DNA of 64,000 bases from Magnetococcales bacterium DCbin4 (GCA_002753735.1 PEAN01000011.1:1-64000), one strand, 5' to 3'. Positions 18,751 to 30,048 are shown, counted from the first letter of the stretch. Program-made: numbers and translations. Notes: generated by a model not told the origin, from the sequence alone.

Positions 18751-21700
18751 GTTTCAAGAATGCAGACGGTCCGGTGTTGCTGGGCCTCATGCCGCCCATG
18801 ACGGGAATGGCGCATATCTACGGTGCCGAAATCATCCGGGCCGGGCAGTTGGCCGCCATGGAGGTCAACGAGCGCGGCGGTGTATTGGGCAGGCCATTGC
18901 GACTGGTTGTTGAGGATGATGGCAGTCTGCCGGCGAGTGCCGTTGTGGCAGCGCAAAAACTTGTTGACCATCACGGGTGTCTGGCCATCATCGGCAACCT
19001 GTTGTCCAGCGCCCGCATCGCCGTGACCCATCGGGTGGCTGAATCGAAAAAAATTCCCATGCTGAATTTTTCGTTCTACGAGGGGAGCATACGCAGTCGG
19101 TATTTTTTTCATTTCGCAGCCCTGCCCAACCAACAGATCGCGAAGATGATACCGTACATGCGGGAGCGGTTCGGCCCCAGGATGTTTTTTGCCGGAAACA
19201 ATTATGAGTGGCCACGTGGCTCCATCGATGCGGCGAAAGAGACCTTGCATCATGCGGGGGGGGAGGTGGTCGGCGAGGACTATTACCCCCTGGGTGTCAC
19301 GGACGCGGAGATCCATCGCCTGCTGGACCAGCTGGTCTGCGCCCGGGCAGATGTGTTCGTACCCTATTTCGCGGGTACCGATCAGGTGACGCTGCTGACC
19401 CACTTCGCCCGGAAGGGCCTGAAAGATCGGATGGCGGTGGTGATGGGTCACTTCGATGAGGTGATGGCCGGCCATCTGCCGCCGGAGGTTCGGGCCGGTT
19501 ATTATTCAAGCAATACCTATTTCATGACCGTGGACACCGACGATAATCGACGTGTCCTCGATCGTTTGCGCACCATGCCGGGGGTGACCGGACTGTGGCC
19601 GCAGGGCAATGGGGTGCTGACCAACTTTGGTGAGGGGGCCTATGTTTGCGTCAAAGCGTTTGCGCAGGCGGTGAATGGGGCCGGGACGTTGGATCGGGAG
19701 GCGGTGATCGATGCCTTGGAGGCTGTTGAAGTGACCGGTCCCCAGGGGCTGGTCACCATGGACCCGGCAACGCATCATGCCCGCGTGAATACCTTCCTGA
19801 CCCGGTGTGATGCGGCAGGCCAATTTGCCATCGTGGCCAGGTTTGGCGCCATTGATCCAGTGATTCCGGAACGATACGATTTTTTGCGGATTGATGACCG
19901 CAGCACCCACGAAGATGATATTGGTTTAAAGGCCGGAATATTGGAGCATATGGCGGAAGGGATATGCCTGGTGCGGGCCGCTGATGGCAACATCGTCTAT
20001 GTGAACCGGGGCTTTGAAGCCATGTACGCCTATGATCATGGTGAAATCATCGGTCGTCCCATGGTCACCCTTTTTGATACCTCCCCCGGCGCATCACAGG
20101 AAGGCATCGTTGCTGACATAGGCCGGCATTTGCATCGCAAAGGGGTTTGGAAAGGGGAAGTCCGGAATATCAGAAAGGATGGCGCGTCGTTCTGGTGCCA
20201 GTTGACCCAGTCTGCCATGACGCATCCCCGACATGGTGAGGTATGGATTGGACTGTACAAGGATATCACGGAGCGCAAGGAAGCAGAGCAGACTTTGAGT
20301 CGTTATCAGGACCATTTGGAGGAGATCGTGCGGCAGCGGACCAGGGATCTGGAAAAAGCCCTGAAGGCAGCTGAGTCGGCGGCGAAGGCCAGGCAGACCT
20401 TTCTGGTCACGATGAGTCATGAGATCCGCACCCCCATGAATGGGGTGTTGGGAATGGCCGATCTGATCCTGAAATCACAACTTACGGAAAAGCAACGTCA
20501 TTATGTGACGACCATTCATCGTTCCGGGAGAACGCTGCTGCGCATCATCAACGATATTCTGGATTTCGCCAGGATCGAATCCGGTGAGTTGTACTTGGAA
20601 ATCGTAGGTTTCGACCTGCTCGGGGTCATTCATGACATCTGCGAACTGTTCGTACCCCGGGCCAGGCAGCAAAACCTGGAGTTTCATTGGACGATGGTGG
20701 ACGGTTTGCCGACCCATCTCCTGGGAGATCCGTACCGGCTGAATCAGGTACTTTTCAATCTGTTGGGCAATGCGGTCAAATTCACCGAAAGGGGACGGAT
20801 TGGTTTGGCGGTCATGGTCGAGGAGGATCGCGAAGCGGATGTCCTGCTGCGTTTTCAGGTAACGGACACGGGGATCGGCATTCCTCCGGAATACATGAAC
20901 CGGATATTTCAACATTTTACGCAGGCCGAAACCTCGATGGCGCGACGTTATGGCGGGACCGGGTTGGGGCTGGCCATCGCGCGACAGTTGGTGCATCGCA
21001 TGGACGGGGAGTTGTGGGTGGACAGTGAGCCCGGTCGGGGATCAACCTTTTGGTTCACCGCACGTTTTGGCAAGCAACGTCCCGGGGATTGTGTGGATGT
21101 TTCGTCTTTCCGCCATGATCCCCAGTCCATCGACCCTGATGTCCTGCATTGTGAGGGTCATGTTTTGTTAGTGGAGGACAACCAGATCAACCAGGAGGTT
21201 GCGGTGGCGACCTTGGAGCTGTTCGGTTGCCGGGTGACCGTTGTCGAGAATGGCCAAAGGGCTTTGAACATGGTTCAAGAGGGTTCCGAGTCGTATGACA
21301 TGATCTTCATGGATTGTGAGATGCCGATTCTGGATGGTTTTGAGACCACACGGCGATTGCGACAGTGGGAGCGTCAAACCGGGAGGCATCGTGTTCCCAT
21401 TATCGCCCTGACCGCTCACGTTCTGACCGAGAGTCGGCAACAATGCTTGGCGGCGGGGATGGATGATTTCTTGCTCAAGCCGTTCAATCAAAATGCTTTC
21501 GGCAGGACTTTGTCCCGTTGGCTGCCCCGGGTGGGGGGGAAGGATTTCCCGGTTCAGGATGTTCAAGGTGACTTGTCCACCGAACGCTGCAAGGACCCGG
21601 TTCGTCCCGACAGTGATCATCCCGTACAGGGAGTCGAGGGGGATTCGCCCCCATCCATGCAATGTGCCACAGGCGCATCCAGGGATCATCCGGTTCAGGA

Positions 21701-22175
21701 TGGCGGGGGTGTTTTGTTTCCATCCAGCCGGCCTGGGGAATCACCCGCCTTGTCGGAATGCCTCCGGACCGGGGAGCACCCAGCCTTTCCGTCTGCAGGG
21801 TCCATGGGGCCGGTGTTGGATCATGTGGCGTTGGGACGGATTCGGGACCTGGGAAAAAAAGGGGATAACACCTTGTTTGCCAGGATGGTGAACAGTTACC
21901 TGGAACGGACTCCGGAATTGTTGGGGAATTTGGGGAATGCACTGAAAAACAAGGATCATGAATCAATACGTGTGGTGGTACACACCCTGAAGTCATCCAG
22001 TCTGACGATGGGGGTGATCCATTTGGCGGAGCTGGGCCGCATCATGGAGGCGAACCATACCGACCTGGCCCAGGTCAGCCATTATTTTCAACGAACGGAA
22101 AGCGCCTTTGCGTTGGCCGAGCAGGCATTGAAGGCTTTAATTGATACCCAGCTGACAGGTGATTTGCATGAGTGA
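18747..22175 (+). CDS. Hybrid kinase with N-terminal ABC-type binding-protein domain
   Basis: A 1,142-residue protein. Residues 8-390 form a periplasmic-binding-protein type 1 fold of the branched amino acid/urea/amide class: [39 protein letters not shown], and [20 protein letters not shown]. There is neither signal peptide nor membrane segment, so this domain must bind its ligand in the cytoplasm, as AmiC does. A PAS domain follows (about 390-515), then HisKA (His558), HATPase ([24 protein letters not shown]), REC (Asp856 in [11 protein letters not shown]) and HPt (His1079 in [12 protein letters not shown]). From HisKA onward it is close in sequence to the upstream kinase, so the pair looks duplicated with swapped sensors. 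Confidence 0.92.
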   Translation: MSFKNADGPVLLGLMPPMTGMAHIYGAEIIRAGQLAAMEVNERGGVLGRPLRLVVEDDGSLPASAVVAAQKLVDHHGCLAIIGNLLSSARIAVTHRVAESKKIPMLNFSFYEGSIRSRYFFHFAALPNQQIAKMIPYMRERFGPRMFFAGNNYEWPRGSIDAAKETLHHAGGEVVGEDYYPLGVTDAEIHRLLDQLVCARADVFVPYFAGTDQVTLLTHFARKGLKDRMAVVMGHFDEVMAGHLPPEVRAGYYSSNTYFMTVDTDDNRRVLDRLRTMPGVTGLWPQGNGVLTNFGEGAYVCVKAFAQAVNGAGTLDREAVIDALEAVEVTGPQGLVTMDPATHHARVNTFLTRCDAAGQFAIVARFGAIDPVIPERYDFLRIDDRSTHEDDIGLKAGILEHMAEGICLVRAADGNIVYVNRGFEAMYAYDHGEIIGRPMVTLFDTSPGASQEGIVADIGRHLHRKGVWKGEVRNIRKDGASFWCQLTQSAMTHPRHGEVWIGLYKDITERKEAEQTLSRYQDHLEEIVRQRTRDLEKALKAAESAAKARQTFLVTMSHEIRTPMNGVLGMADLILKSQLTEKQRHYVTTIHRSGRTLLRIINDILDFARIESGELYLEIVGFDLLGVIHDICELFVPRARQQNLEFHWTMVDGLPTHLLGDPYRLNQVLFNLLGNAVKFTERGRIGLAVMVEEDREADVLLRFQVTDTGIGIPPEYMNRIFQHFTQAETSMARRYGGTGLGLAIARQLVHRMDGELWVDSEPGRGSTFWFTARFGKQRPGDCVDVSSFRHDPQSIDPDVLHCEGHVLLVEDNQINQEVAVATLELFGCRVTVVENGQRALNMVQEGSESYDMIFMDCEMPILDGFETTRRLRQWERQTGRHRVPIIALTAHVLTESRQQCLAAGMDDFLLKPFNQNAFGRTLSRWLPRVGGKDFPVQDVQGDLSTERCKDPVRPDSDHPVQGVEGDSPPSMQCATGASRDHPVQDGGGVLFPSSRPGESPALSECLRTGEHPAFPSAGSMGPVLDHVALGRIRDLGKKGDNTLFARMVNSYLERTPELLGNLGNALKNKDHESIRVVVHTLKSSSLTMGVIHLAELGRIMEANHTDLAQVSHYFQRTESAFALAEQALKALIDTQLTGDLHE

Positions 22176-23199
22176 CTTGCAGGAAGGGCAGGTATCCGGG
22201 CTGATTTTGATTGTTGACGACGAACTGTTGCAGCGTTTGCCCATGCGGGAAACTCTGGAGCAAAGTTGTTTTCGCGTCATGGAGGCGAAGGATGGCGCCG
22301 ATGCCTGGGATTTGGTGCAGCGAGAGTGTCCCGACCTGGTGATTTCCGATGTCGTCATGCCCGGGATGGATGGGTTTGCCTTTTGCGAACGGGTGCGTCG
22401 TCGGGAGGAATTCAAGCATCTGCCCATCGTGATGGCGACCTCCCTGGAAGATGAAGCTTCCATTGAGCGCGCCTATCGGTATGGGGCGACCGATTTTATC
22501 ACCAAGCCCATCAACTGGAACCTTTTGGGGCACCGGGTGCGGTATATTCTGCGCAGTGCACGAACGGCCCAGAACCTGGCTGACCGGGAGTCGGAGTTGT
22601 TGCAGACGCGGATCGAGATCATTCGTCGACTGGGGCAGGCGGCTGAATATCGCGACAATGAAACCGGTTTTCACATCCAGCGCATGAGCTATTATGCGGC
22701 GCTGATGGGAGAAGGCATGGGCTTTTCGACCCAGAAGCAGGAGTTGTTGCTGCACGCAGCCCCCATGCACGATGTGGGAAAGATCGGGATCCCTGATCGT
22801 ATCCTGTTGAAACCGGGCAAGTTGACCGCCGAAGAATTCTCCATCATGAAAACCCATACCACCCTTGGGGCCAAATTGTTGGATCAGGAACCATCGCTGT
22901 TGTTGCGTACCGCCCATACCATCGCCCTGACCCATCACGAACGCTGGGATGGGGCGGGTTATCCCAACGGTTTGGCCCAGGGGGATATTCCGCTCATGGG
23001 CCGTATTTGCAGCCTGGCGGACGTATTTGATGCGCTGACGTCCAGACGCCCCTACAAACTGCCCTGGAGTGTGGAGGCGGCAGTGGATGAGATTGACCGC
23101 AATTCGGGGAGCATGTTTGATCCTGCGGTTGTCCATGTGTTTCATGCGGTCATGCCGGAGGTCCTGAAAATCAAGGAAGCTTTTTCCGACCCCGTTTGA
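22168..23199 (+). CDS. Response regulator with HD-GYP c-di-GMP phosphodiesterase output
   Basis: A 343-residue protein: receiver domain (LILIVDDE, phospho-acceptor Asp61 in VISDVVMPGMDG, Lys in TKPINW), a short linker, then HD-GYP with APMHDVGKIGIPD (His201-Asp202) and HHERWDGAGYP (Gly264-Tyr-Pro). HD-GYP domains hydrolyse c-di-GMP. The ATG at 22168 has AGGTGA before it and overlaps the upstream kinase stop by 8 bases. It is the likely phosphotransfer target of one or both upstream hybrid kinases. Confidence 0.93.
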   Translation: MSDLQEGQVSGLILIVDDELLQRLPMRETLEQSCFRVMEAKDGADAWDLVQRECPDLVISDVVMPGMDGFAFCERVRRREEFKHLPIVMATSLEDEASIERAYRYGATDFITKPINWNLLGHRVRYILRSARTAQNLADRESELLQTRIEIIRRLGQAAEYRDNETGFHIQRMSYYAALMGEGMGFSTQKQELLLHAAPMHDVGKIGIPDRILLKPGKLTAEEFSIMKTHTTLGAKLLDQEPSLLLRTAHTIALTHHERWDGAGYPNGLAQGDIPLMGRICSLADVFDALTSRRPYKLPWSVEAAVDEIDRNSGSMFDPAVVHVFHAVMPEVLKIKEAFSDPV

Positions 23200-23233
23200 C
23201 CATTAGCACTTCCCAACCTGGACCAGGTGCGCC

Positions 23234-24397
23234 ATGGCTACCATTTTGATTGTGGATGATGATCCGGTGATGCAAGCGTTTGTGGAGGAGTTGTTGCTCC
23301 AGGAGGGGTATGACGTGGTTCTGGCGGGGAACGGTCGTGAAGCATTGAACTTTCTGGAATACGGGCATTGCGATTTGATTTTGATGGACATCACCATGCC
23401 GGAACTCGACGGGTATCAGACGACCCGGCGGATCAAGTTTGAGATGCAAAAGGACCAGTTTGTTCCGGTGGTGTTCCTGACTGCGGTTGACAGCGATCTG
23501 GAATTGGCCCACTGCCTGGAATGTGGCGGTGATGATTTTGTAACGAAACCACCGAGCCCAGTCATTCTGAAGGCGCGAATAGCGGCTTGGCTTCAACGTT
23601 CCGAGATGGCCAACCGACTGGCCCGGGATCGAGAGGATGTGGAGCGGGTCATTCTTGGAATGCGTCAAGACAAGCAGTTTGATTCCCGTGGATTGCGCGT
23701 TTTGATGACCGCTGTCGAGAAAGCCAATGGTGATATTGTACTCTCCGCGCGCCGATTGGATGGTGTCCAATATCTCCTGGTGGGTGATTTCACCGGGCAC
23801 GGCTTGGCTGCGGCCATATGTGGTCCTTTGGTGGCCGATCTGTTCTATCGTTTGACGCGCAGGAACCTTCCGTTGTGGCGCATCATCCAGAAGATGAATG
23901 TGACCATTATCCAGAGGCTCCCGGTGAACATGTTTTTGGCGTGTGCTTTTGTGGAGTTGGATTGGCAGGGGGGTGTGGTGACGATATGGAACGCCGGGTT
24001 CCCACCTGTCGTGCAGATGCGGTCCGGGGTGGTCGTGCGAATCTTTTCCTCAATGCTTCCGCCCATGGGGATCAGTGAGCGGTTGGGTGATGGCAACCCT
24101 GGTGAGCGATATCCCTTGTTGGCGGGGGATCGGCTTTATCTTTTCTCCGATGGTTGTGTGGAGACGCGTTCGGAGGGGGGGGAAGAATTTGGTGAGAGGC
24201 GCCTGATTCGCTATTTGGAAGAACACTCCGCTTCCGGATTGGTGATTTCCACTTTTGATGCGGCGTTGGAGGCGTTCCGGGGTGGAGCCGATGCACATGA
24301 CGATGTAACCATGGTGGAAATTGTCTACGCGGAGAGCCCGACCGAAGAGACGGGGGAGGTGTGTCCCTCCCGATTGCTTCATCCGACCAGATTTTAG
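23234..24397 (+). CDS. Response regulator with PP2C/SpoIIE phosphatase output
   Basis: A 387-residue protein. The N-terminal receiver carries ILIVDDDP, Asp52 in LILMDITMPELDG, and TKPPSP. After a helical linker comes a SpoIIE/RsbU-type PP2C domain with VGDFTGHGLAAAICG, LYLFSDGCVE and AHDDVTMVEI, the metal-binding aspartates of this family. Such proteins dephosphorylate anti-sigma-factor antagonists in partner-switching pathways, but no such antagonist or RsbW-like kinase is in the window. It is the last gene of the operon, 34 bases after the HD-GYP gene. Confidence 0.93.
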   Translation: MATILIVDDDPVMQAFVEELLLQEGYDVVLAGNGREALNFLEYGHCDLILMDITMPELDGYQTTRRIKFEMQKDQFVPVVFLTAVDSDLELAHCLECGGDDFVTKPPSPVILKARIAAWLQRSEMANRLARDREDVERVILGMRQDKQFDSRGLRVLMTAVEKANGDIVLSARRLDGVQYLLVGDFTGHGLAAAICGPLVADLFYRLTRRNLPLWRIIQKMNVTIIQRLPVNMFLACAFVELDWQGGVVTIWNAGFPPVVQMRSGVVVRIFSSMLPPMGISERLGDGNPGERYPLLAGDRLYLFSDGCVETRSEGGEEFGERRLIRYLEEHSASGLVISTFDAALEAFRGGADAHDDVTMVEIVYAESPTEETGEVCPSRLLHPTRF

Positions 24398-24586
24398 ACG
24401 CGATAGGAGCCAATTTTGAAAAATTTCAGTGGACGTGGATGGTGAAATTCAGGACAATCGGGGCGAGGAGGAACTGTTTCCGCGTGGCCCTATGCCAAAA
24501 TCTCGGATTCCGGACACTGGCCGTCGGAACCACCTTCTCTCGGATGGTTCTTTGAAAATCAAAATTGGTACGAATTCAGGCCGCTT

Positions 24587-24742
24587 TTCGCAGGTAAATG
24601 CCTGACGCGCCTTTTGCAACGCCGCTTTGGCACCGTACCCGATTGGGCCAGCCAAAAGATTGCCAAAGCAGACCTGTCCGACTTGGAGGAATGGAGCCTT
24701 CGCATCTTCGATGCCCAGTCCTTGGATGAAGTTTTCTCGGAT
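24587..24742 (+). pseudogene. C-terminal remnant of a second Rpn-family gene
   Basis: The plus-strand frame reads CLTRLLQRRFGTVPDWASQK and then IAKADLSDLEEWSLRIFDAQSLDEVF. This matches the C-terminal end of the Rpn protein at 7397-8371 (LRQLSRRFGLIPEWVPAKLA...DAKSIDDVF). The catalytic N-terminal 250 residues are gone and the native stop is lost. The 3' flanking repeat at 24907-25033 is still present. Confidence 0.78.
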
Positions 24743-24906
24743 AAAGTGTCATGTGACCAAGGAAATTTTCGGCGAATTCTTTCGGTATCCGATCAATACC
24801 CAAAACGAACTTTTCCTTCCCGTGTACAGGGGTGCATAAGAAAATTGTTTTTTTACAATCATATAGCAACCTTTTCAACTCCCATTCGCCACCGAAGCGG
24901 ATTCGG

Positions 24907-25033
24907 AATTTCTCCCCGCTTCGTCGCAACCAAAACGGAGAATCGTTTGAAACAAGGTTCACTCGGTCCACCACTTTGAATTGACAAAGTTTTCTCCGCA
25001 AAAAAGACCACCCCTCCCGGCGGTTTTCGGCGC
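24907..25033 (+). repeat. Rpn downstream repeat, copy 2
   Basis: Similar to the minus strand of 7220-7357 and placed in the same way relative to a Rpn frame. It includes the GACC...GGCGGTTTT hairpin relic at about 25007-25026, though here the stem is imperfect. Confidence 0.65.
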
Positions 25034-25182
25034 TTAAATAACTAAATGCTTCCAATGGTTAACCCATGTTTAACATGGGATGGCCAGATCCAGTCGGATT
25101 TTTTGATGCATTTTTTCGTATTTGGTTGATATTAAATGTTTTTATATATTTCAGTGAGGGTTACCATTCTTAATGGCTCTTC

Positions 25183-25391
25183 TAGCGTTAGATGTGGTTG
25201 AATTGTGAACCATTGCAAAACAGTCACTTTTTCTACTTTATCACATTCATTGATCAGGGATTATTGACACTCAAAAAATTATTGAAAGGAAAAAGGGGGC
25301 AATCCCTCAAGCCCCCTTTTTCCTTTCAATAATTAATTTAAAATCATCATATTGCAGTAAAACGATGTATTTACCCACATTTGACGCTGGA
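25183..25391. repeat. MITE-like element with terminal inverted repeats
   Basis: The ends CTAGCGTTAGATGTGG (25183 on) and CCACATTTGACGCTGG (to about 25391) are imperfect inverted copies. The centre is a perfect 24-bp palindrome (25277-25334). Its right half (25295-25391) recurs in inverted orientation at 34704-34796 with only scattered mismatches. No coding capacity is visible. This fits a small non-autonomous mobile element; which transposase moves it is unknown. Confidence 0.6.
25277..25334. terminator. Long palindrome, probable bidirectional terminator
   Basis: The arms 25277-25300 and 25311-25334 are perfectly complementary over 24 bases, with loop AATCCCTCAA; GGGGGC/GCCCCC is flanked by A and T runs on both sides. 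It lies between two convergent signalling operons and could stop transcription from either. It is also the core of the repeat element. Confidence 0.65.
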
Positions 25392-25472
25392 AGAGCCTTC
25401 TTAATCCTATTATCATGTCTCAAGCAACGGAACTTCGGTTTAACAAAGGATGGAAGCCAGAAATGACGTCAC

Positions 25473-26570
25473 CTAGCGGAACTCCGTCACAACGACTTCC
25501 TCTTCATGTTCCTTCCAGCTTTCCCGAACTTCCAGGATGGCAGGCAAAATCGAAATGAAGAGCGGCACGAGCGCCGGATCGAAATGAGACCCTGCCCCCT
25601 CCTGCAACATGGCGACCGCCTTGTCGATGGGCCAGGCATCTTTGTAAGGGCGCCTTGTCGTCAGGGCATCAAAGACATCAGCGACGGCTACGATCCGTCC
25701 CTCGATTGGAATGTCATGCCCCTTCAACCCCCGAGGATAACCTGTCCCATCCCACTTCTCATGGTGGGTCAGGGCCACAATGCGCGCGGTCTCCAGGAGT
25801 AAGGAACGCTGCTTTCCGATGATCCCGGCCCCAATCCCCGGATGACCACGCATCACTTTCCACTCATCGTCGGTCAGATGCGCAGGTTTGAGCAGAATCA
25901 GGTCCGGAATACCAATTTTGCCGATATCGTGCATGGGAGCGGCCTGAAACAAAATCTCGGCACGTTTCTCCTCCATGCCGTAGGCCAGAGCCAACAAACG
26001 TGAATAGTGACTCATGCGGATGACATGCAATCCGGTTTCATTATCTTTATACTCGGCCGCCCGCCCCAGACGGCGGATGATCTCCAGGCGCGTCTCTTCC
26101 AGTTCGACATTTTTTGCAGACAGTTCCGCAGTGCGCTGCCGGACACGATCTTCCAGGATCTCGTTGCTATGCGCCAGATCACGCCGGGCATGCTCCAGTT
26201 GCAGATGGGTGCGCACCCGGGCCAACACCACCGCCGGACTGAAAGGCTTGGTAATGTAATCTACAGCACCAAGTCCCAAACCAAAGGTCTCATCCTCGGA
26301 CTCCTGCCTTGCGGTGACAAAGATCACTGGAATCGCTCGGGTACGTGGATCCTGTTTCAGCCGCCGACATACTTCGTAACCATCCATCTCCGGCATCATC
26401 ACATCCAGCAGGATCAAATCCGGCTGCCGGTCCGGGATATCTTCCAGGGCAGTCTGCCCATCCAGGGCCACACTCACATCGTAACGCGCTCCCAAAGTTT
26501 CCAGCAGGATATCAATGTTGGTCTCCGTGTCATCCACCACGAAAATCCTGGACATGGGTTCATCGGACAT
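25473..26570 (-). CDS. Response regulator with HD-GYP output
   Basis: A 365-residue protein: receiver (IFVVDDTETN, Asp56 in LILLDVMMPEMDG, Lys in TKPFSP), a coiled linker rich in Arg/Glu (about 135-170), then HD-GYP with APMHDIGKIGIPD and HHEKWDGTGYP. It should hydrolyse c-di-GMP when its receiver is phosphorylated. GGGAG lies 7 bases before the ATG. It is the last gene of the minus-strand signalling operon, 39 bases after the hybrid kinase that probably phosphorylates it. Confidence 0.93.
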   Translation of the reverse strand: MSDEPMSRIFVVDDTETNIDILLETLGARYDVSVALDGQTALEDIPDRQPDLILLDVMMPEMDGYEVCRRLKQDPRTRAIPVIFVTARQESEDETFGLGLGAVDYITKPFSPAVVLARVRTHLQLEHARRDLAHSNEILEDRVRQRTAELSAKNVELEETRLEIIRRLGRAAEYKDNETGLHVIRMSHYSRLLALAYGMEEKRAEILFQAAPMHDIGKIGIPDLILLKPAHLTDDEWKVMRGHPGIGAGIIGKQRSLLLETARIVALTHHEKWDGTGYPRGLKGHDIPIEGRIVAVADVFDALTTRRPYKDAWPIDKAVAMLQEGAGSHFDPALVPLFISILPAILEVRESWKEHEEEVVVTEFR

Positions 26571-26609
26571 GCAGTGCTCCCATTGGCAACGGTTATGACG
26601 GATCCCCAG

Positions 26610-29600
26610 TCACTTGGAGGCGTCGGATAAGGAAGCGATCAGCTCATTCAATGCCTGCTCCGCTTCACGGAAACGATATTTGCGAACCAGGGAAATCAAC
26701 CCGTTCACCAAATCGCGGATCCGGGAAGGCAACGTCGCCCGATCCAGTTGATCAAGCACTCCCTGACAAAGCTTCGGTTGTCGCGCACGCAACGGCTCCC
26801 GTAGCGCAGCCAGCAGCTCCTCCAAATGCGCTGCCGAAAGCGACACGGCATCCTTCGCCTTTGACTCAGACGCGGGCAGGGTGGAAAGCGCGGTTAAAAT
26901 CGGTTGCAACCGCGCTTCAACTTCGGCGATCAACGCAACAACGCGCTCTGGCGAAGTGACCAAACCCTGCTCCAGATTCCACGCCGCATCGCTCAAAGAC
27001 CCGGCCCCGAGACTCCCGGCCAGCCCCTTGAGGGTATGTGCCAGACGGACTGCCTCCCCAGACGCTTTCCGCTCCCAAAGCGCCCGTAACCGTTCAATCA
27101 CCCCGGTCTGATCCACCGCAAAGCGTCGAAGCAAACGCCATAACAGGCTGCGACTGCCAGCACAATGCCGTAACGCCGCCTCCAGATCGATTCCAGGAAT
27201 TCCAGGAGGCATCGGCAAGTCTTCGGCAGGGGAAACGCTCTCTTTTCCCGTACTCATCGCGGATACACTCCCCGCATCGGGGACCAGCCATCGATAAAGG
27301 GTACGGTAAAGATGCTGCGGATCGATGGGCTTGGCCACATGATCATTCATGCCCGCCAAAAGGCTCTTCTCCCGATCCCCCACCATGGCATTGGCGGTCA
27401 TGGCGATGACCGGCACATCCAAACCGAGTTCGGTGCGGATGCGCCGGGTCGCCTCATACCCATCCATCACCGGCATCTGAACATCCATCAGAACCGCATC
27501 ATAATGATGACTGCGCAGCATCTCCAGAGCGTCCGCACCGTGCCCGGCCACTTCGACCACGATCCCTGCCAGCTCCAGCAAATCAACCGCGACCTGCTGA
27601 TTGACCACATTGTCTTCCGTCAGGAGCACCCGTCGTCCGGAAAGTTCCCTGAAGCCGACGGCACCGGTCGCCTCCTTGACTTTCTGGCGCATCCTGCGGG
27701 TGGCATCGGCACCAAAAAGTTCGGCCACGGCATCGAAAAACTGGGAGGCGGTGACCGGTTTGGCCAGGAGACGGGTATGTGGCAGTCCTCCGTACCACTC
27801 CTGGAGCTGGCCCATTTCCGGTTGCGGACAGAGCACCACGGCTGGCAGATCGCCCTGACCCGGGCGCTCCCTCATACCGCGCAACCATACCAGGGCATCC
27901 CCCCCGGCGTGATGGGCATCCACCACCACGAAATCAGGAAACTCCAACCATTCCACTTCCCCATCCATCTCCCGGCGCAACGCGCATACACGAAAAGTGA
28001 GCGAATGCAGTAGTTCCAGCAGGATCTCCCGGCCACGCAAATTATCGACAAGCACCCCAACCCTCAAACCACGCAGTTCTGGCGAAGTCTGAAAATCATC
28101 GCGTTCCTCTTCCATGAGCCCCAGGAGAACGGTAAAGAGAAATTCACTGCCCCCCCCCGGCGAACCCATGGCCGTGATCCCACCCCCCATCAGTTCCACC
28201 AACCGCCGGCTGATGGCCAATCCCAGTCCGGTGCCGCCAAACTGCCGGGTCGTTGAACTGTCGGCCTGGGTGAAGGATTCAAACAGATGTTCCACCTGCT
28301 CTGGACGCACGCCAATCCCCGTATCCCGCACCCTGAACCGCAACTCCACCTGCCGCTCCCGACGTGCCACCACTTCGACCCGCAATTCCACCTCGCCCGC
28401 GACGGTAAACTTGATGGCATTGCCCATCAGGTTTAACAGCACCTGCTGCAACCTCAAAGGATCCCCGCGCACCTGCCCCGGCACCCCCGAACCGCGCGAG
28501 CAGAGCAGTTCCAATCCTTTTTCGTGCGCCCTGGGAGCGACCAGCATGGTGACGGTTTCCATAACCTCGTCGATGCTGAAGACCACATCCTCCAATTCAA
28601 GCCGTCCCGCTTCGATCTTGGAAAAATCCAGGATATCGTTGAGGATGCGCAACAACGCCTTGGACGCGGTATGGATCTTGACCACATAATCGCGCTGCCT
28701 GGGATTGAGTTCCGTACCCAAAGCCAGATGGCTCATGCCAATAATGGCATTCATGGGGGTACGGATCTCGTGGCTCATGTTGGCCAGGAAATCGCTTTTC
28801 GCACGGCTGGCCGCCTCGGCAGAACGCATGGCGCTCTTAAGTTGCTCCTCCACGGTCTTGCGAACGCTGATATCCTGGAACACCCCCACGGAACCGACAA
28901 TCCGCCCATCCTGCTGCAACGGCACGGCCACGATATCGATGGGAAAAACCCGGCCCGATTTGTGGGTGAAATACTCGGCTTCGGAGCGGAAACTCTCCCC
29001 AACACAGGTATGCGACCACATCGGACACTCATGCGCCGGCAGGGGTTGCCCGTCCACACGATGAAAATGGACCGTATCGTAAAAATGACTGCCCAATATC
29101 TCCTCGCGACTCCAGCCAAGGAGTTTTTCCGCCTCACGGTTGATAAAGGTGCAGACGCCCAGGGAGTCGAGGGCATAGACCCCCTCACCCATGGATTCGG
29201 TCAAGCTTTCCAGAAACTTGCGGCTGGAGCGCAACTGCTCCTCCATGACCTTCTGGTCCGTGATGTCGGTACGGATGGCGACATACTGTACGGGTCGTCC
29301 CTGCTCGTCGAGAAATGGCACGATCGTGGCTTCGACCCAGTAGATATCGCCATTGCGGGCACGATTGCGGATCGCCCCCTCCCACACTTTGCCCGAGGCG
29401 ATGGTCTCCCACATATGGGCGAAGAACTCCCTGGAGTGGTAACCCGAATTGACAATACGATGATCCGCGCCCAGCAGCATTTCACGCGGATAACCGCTGA
29501 TCTGGCAGAACTTGTCATTGGCGTAAAGTATCCGGCCCCGGATATCGGTGATACTGACAATGGCGTGCTGGTCCAAAGCGAATTTCTGCTGGGCCAGTTG

Positions 29601-30044
29601 TACATTGGCTGTATGCAGATTGGTCTGGGTCTGAAGATAATCCTCCACCAGGGAGGCCATTTGCAGGGTCAGCTGTTCCAGACCCGTATCGTTATCCCCC
29701 AGTTCCGCCTGACCGGAAAGGGTCAACAACCGATTGGCCGTGGCACGCAGTGAATCGATCCCCGCCTGACGCCGCGCGGCTTCCTCACGCAATTGCTCAT
29801 TTGAACGCGTCAATTCCCGGGAACTTAACAACAGACTGCGATTGCGCAGATCCAAATCACGATCACTCTGCTCGTAGCTCTGATCCACACGCTCGCAGAA
29901 TGTCTTCAGACCCGCCAGGATTCTACCGATGGCCGGTGAAGAAGCTTCTGTCCCGGACAGGCGGGGCTCCTCCAGGGCGTGAACGAATTCCTCTTCTGTC
30001 AAACCAAAAACCCGTTTGATCTGTCGTGCGAGCAAGCGATGCAT
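26610..30044 (-). CDS. Cytoplasmic PAS hybrid histidine kinase (two REC, HPt)
   Basis: A 1,144-residue kinase without membrane segments. An N-terminal helical/coiled-coil region (1-150) precedes two PAS domains (about 165-280 and 285-400). HisKA is [20 protein letters not shown] (His425). HATPase motifs are [15 protein letters not shown] and GGTGLGLAI. Then come a degenerate receiver ([20 protein letters not shown], lacking the acidic pair and a clear phospho-acceptor), a full receiver (Asp854 in [12 protein letters not shown]) and an HPt ([12 protein letters not shown], His1003). The ATG at 30042-30044 lies 4 bases after the FIST stop; a TTG start would overlap it. The BarA/TorS-like architecture suggests relay to the downstream HD-GYP regulator. 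Confidence 0.92.
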   Translation of the reverse strand: MHRLLARQIKRVFGLTEEEFVHALEEPRLSGTEASSPAIGRILAGLKTFCERVDQSYEQSDRDLDLRNRSLLLSSRELTRSNEQLREEAARRQAGIDSLRATANRLLTLSGQAELGDNDTGLEQLTLQMASLVEDYLQTQTNLHTANVQLAQQKFALDQHAIVSITDIRGRILYANDKFCQISGYPREMLLGADHRIVNSGYHSREFFAHMWETIASGKVWEGAIRNRARNGDIYWVEATIVPFLDEQGRPVQYVAIRTDITDQKVMEEQLRSSRKFLESLTESMGEGVYALDSLGVCTFINREAEKLLGWSREEILGSHFYDTVHFHRVDGQPLPAHECPMWSHTCVGESFRSEAEYFTHKSGRVFPIDIVAVPLQQDGRIVGSVGVFQDISVRKTVEEQLKSAMRSAEAASRAKSDFLANMSHEIRTPMNAIIGMSHLALGTELNPRQRDYVVKIHTASKALLRILNDILDFSKIEAGRLELEDVVFSIDEVMETVTMLVAPRAHEKGLELLCSRGSGVPGQVRGDPLRLQQVLLNLMGNAIKFTVAGEVELRVEVVARRERQVELRFRVRDTGIGVRPEQVEHLFESFTQADSSTTRQFGGTGLGLAISRRLVELMGGGITAMGSPGGGSEFLFTVLLGLMEEERDDFQTSPELRGLRVGVLVDNLRGREILLELLHSLTFRVCALRREMDGEVEWLEFPDFVVVDAHHAGGDALVWLRGMRERPGQGDLPAVVLCPQPEMGQLQEWYGGLPHTRLLAKPVTASQFFDAVAELFGADATRRMRQKVKEATGAVGFRELSGRRVLLTEDNVVNQQVAVDLLELAGIVVEVAGHGADALEMLRSHHYDAVLMDVQMPVMDGYEATRRIRTELGLDVPVIAMTANAMVGDREKSLLAGMNDHVAKPIDPQHLYRTLYRWLVPDAGSVSAMSTGKESVSPAEDLPMPPGIPGIDLEAALRHCAGSRSLLWRLLRRFAVDQTGVIERLRALWERKASGEAVRLAHTLKGLAGSLGAGSLSDAAWNLEQGLVTSPERVVALIAEVEARLQPILTALSTLPASESKAKDAVSLSAAHLEELLAALREPLRARQPKLCQGVLDQLDRATLPSRIRDLVNGLISLVRKYRFREAEQALNELIASLSDASK

Positions 30045-30048
30045 GGCT

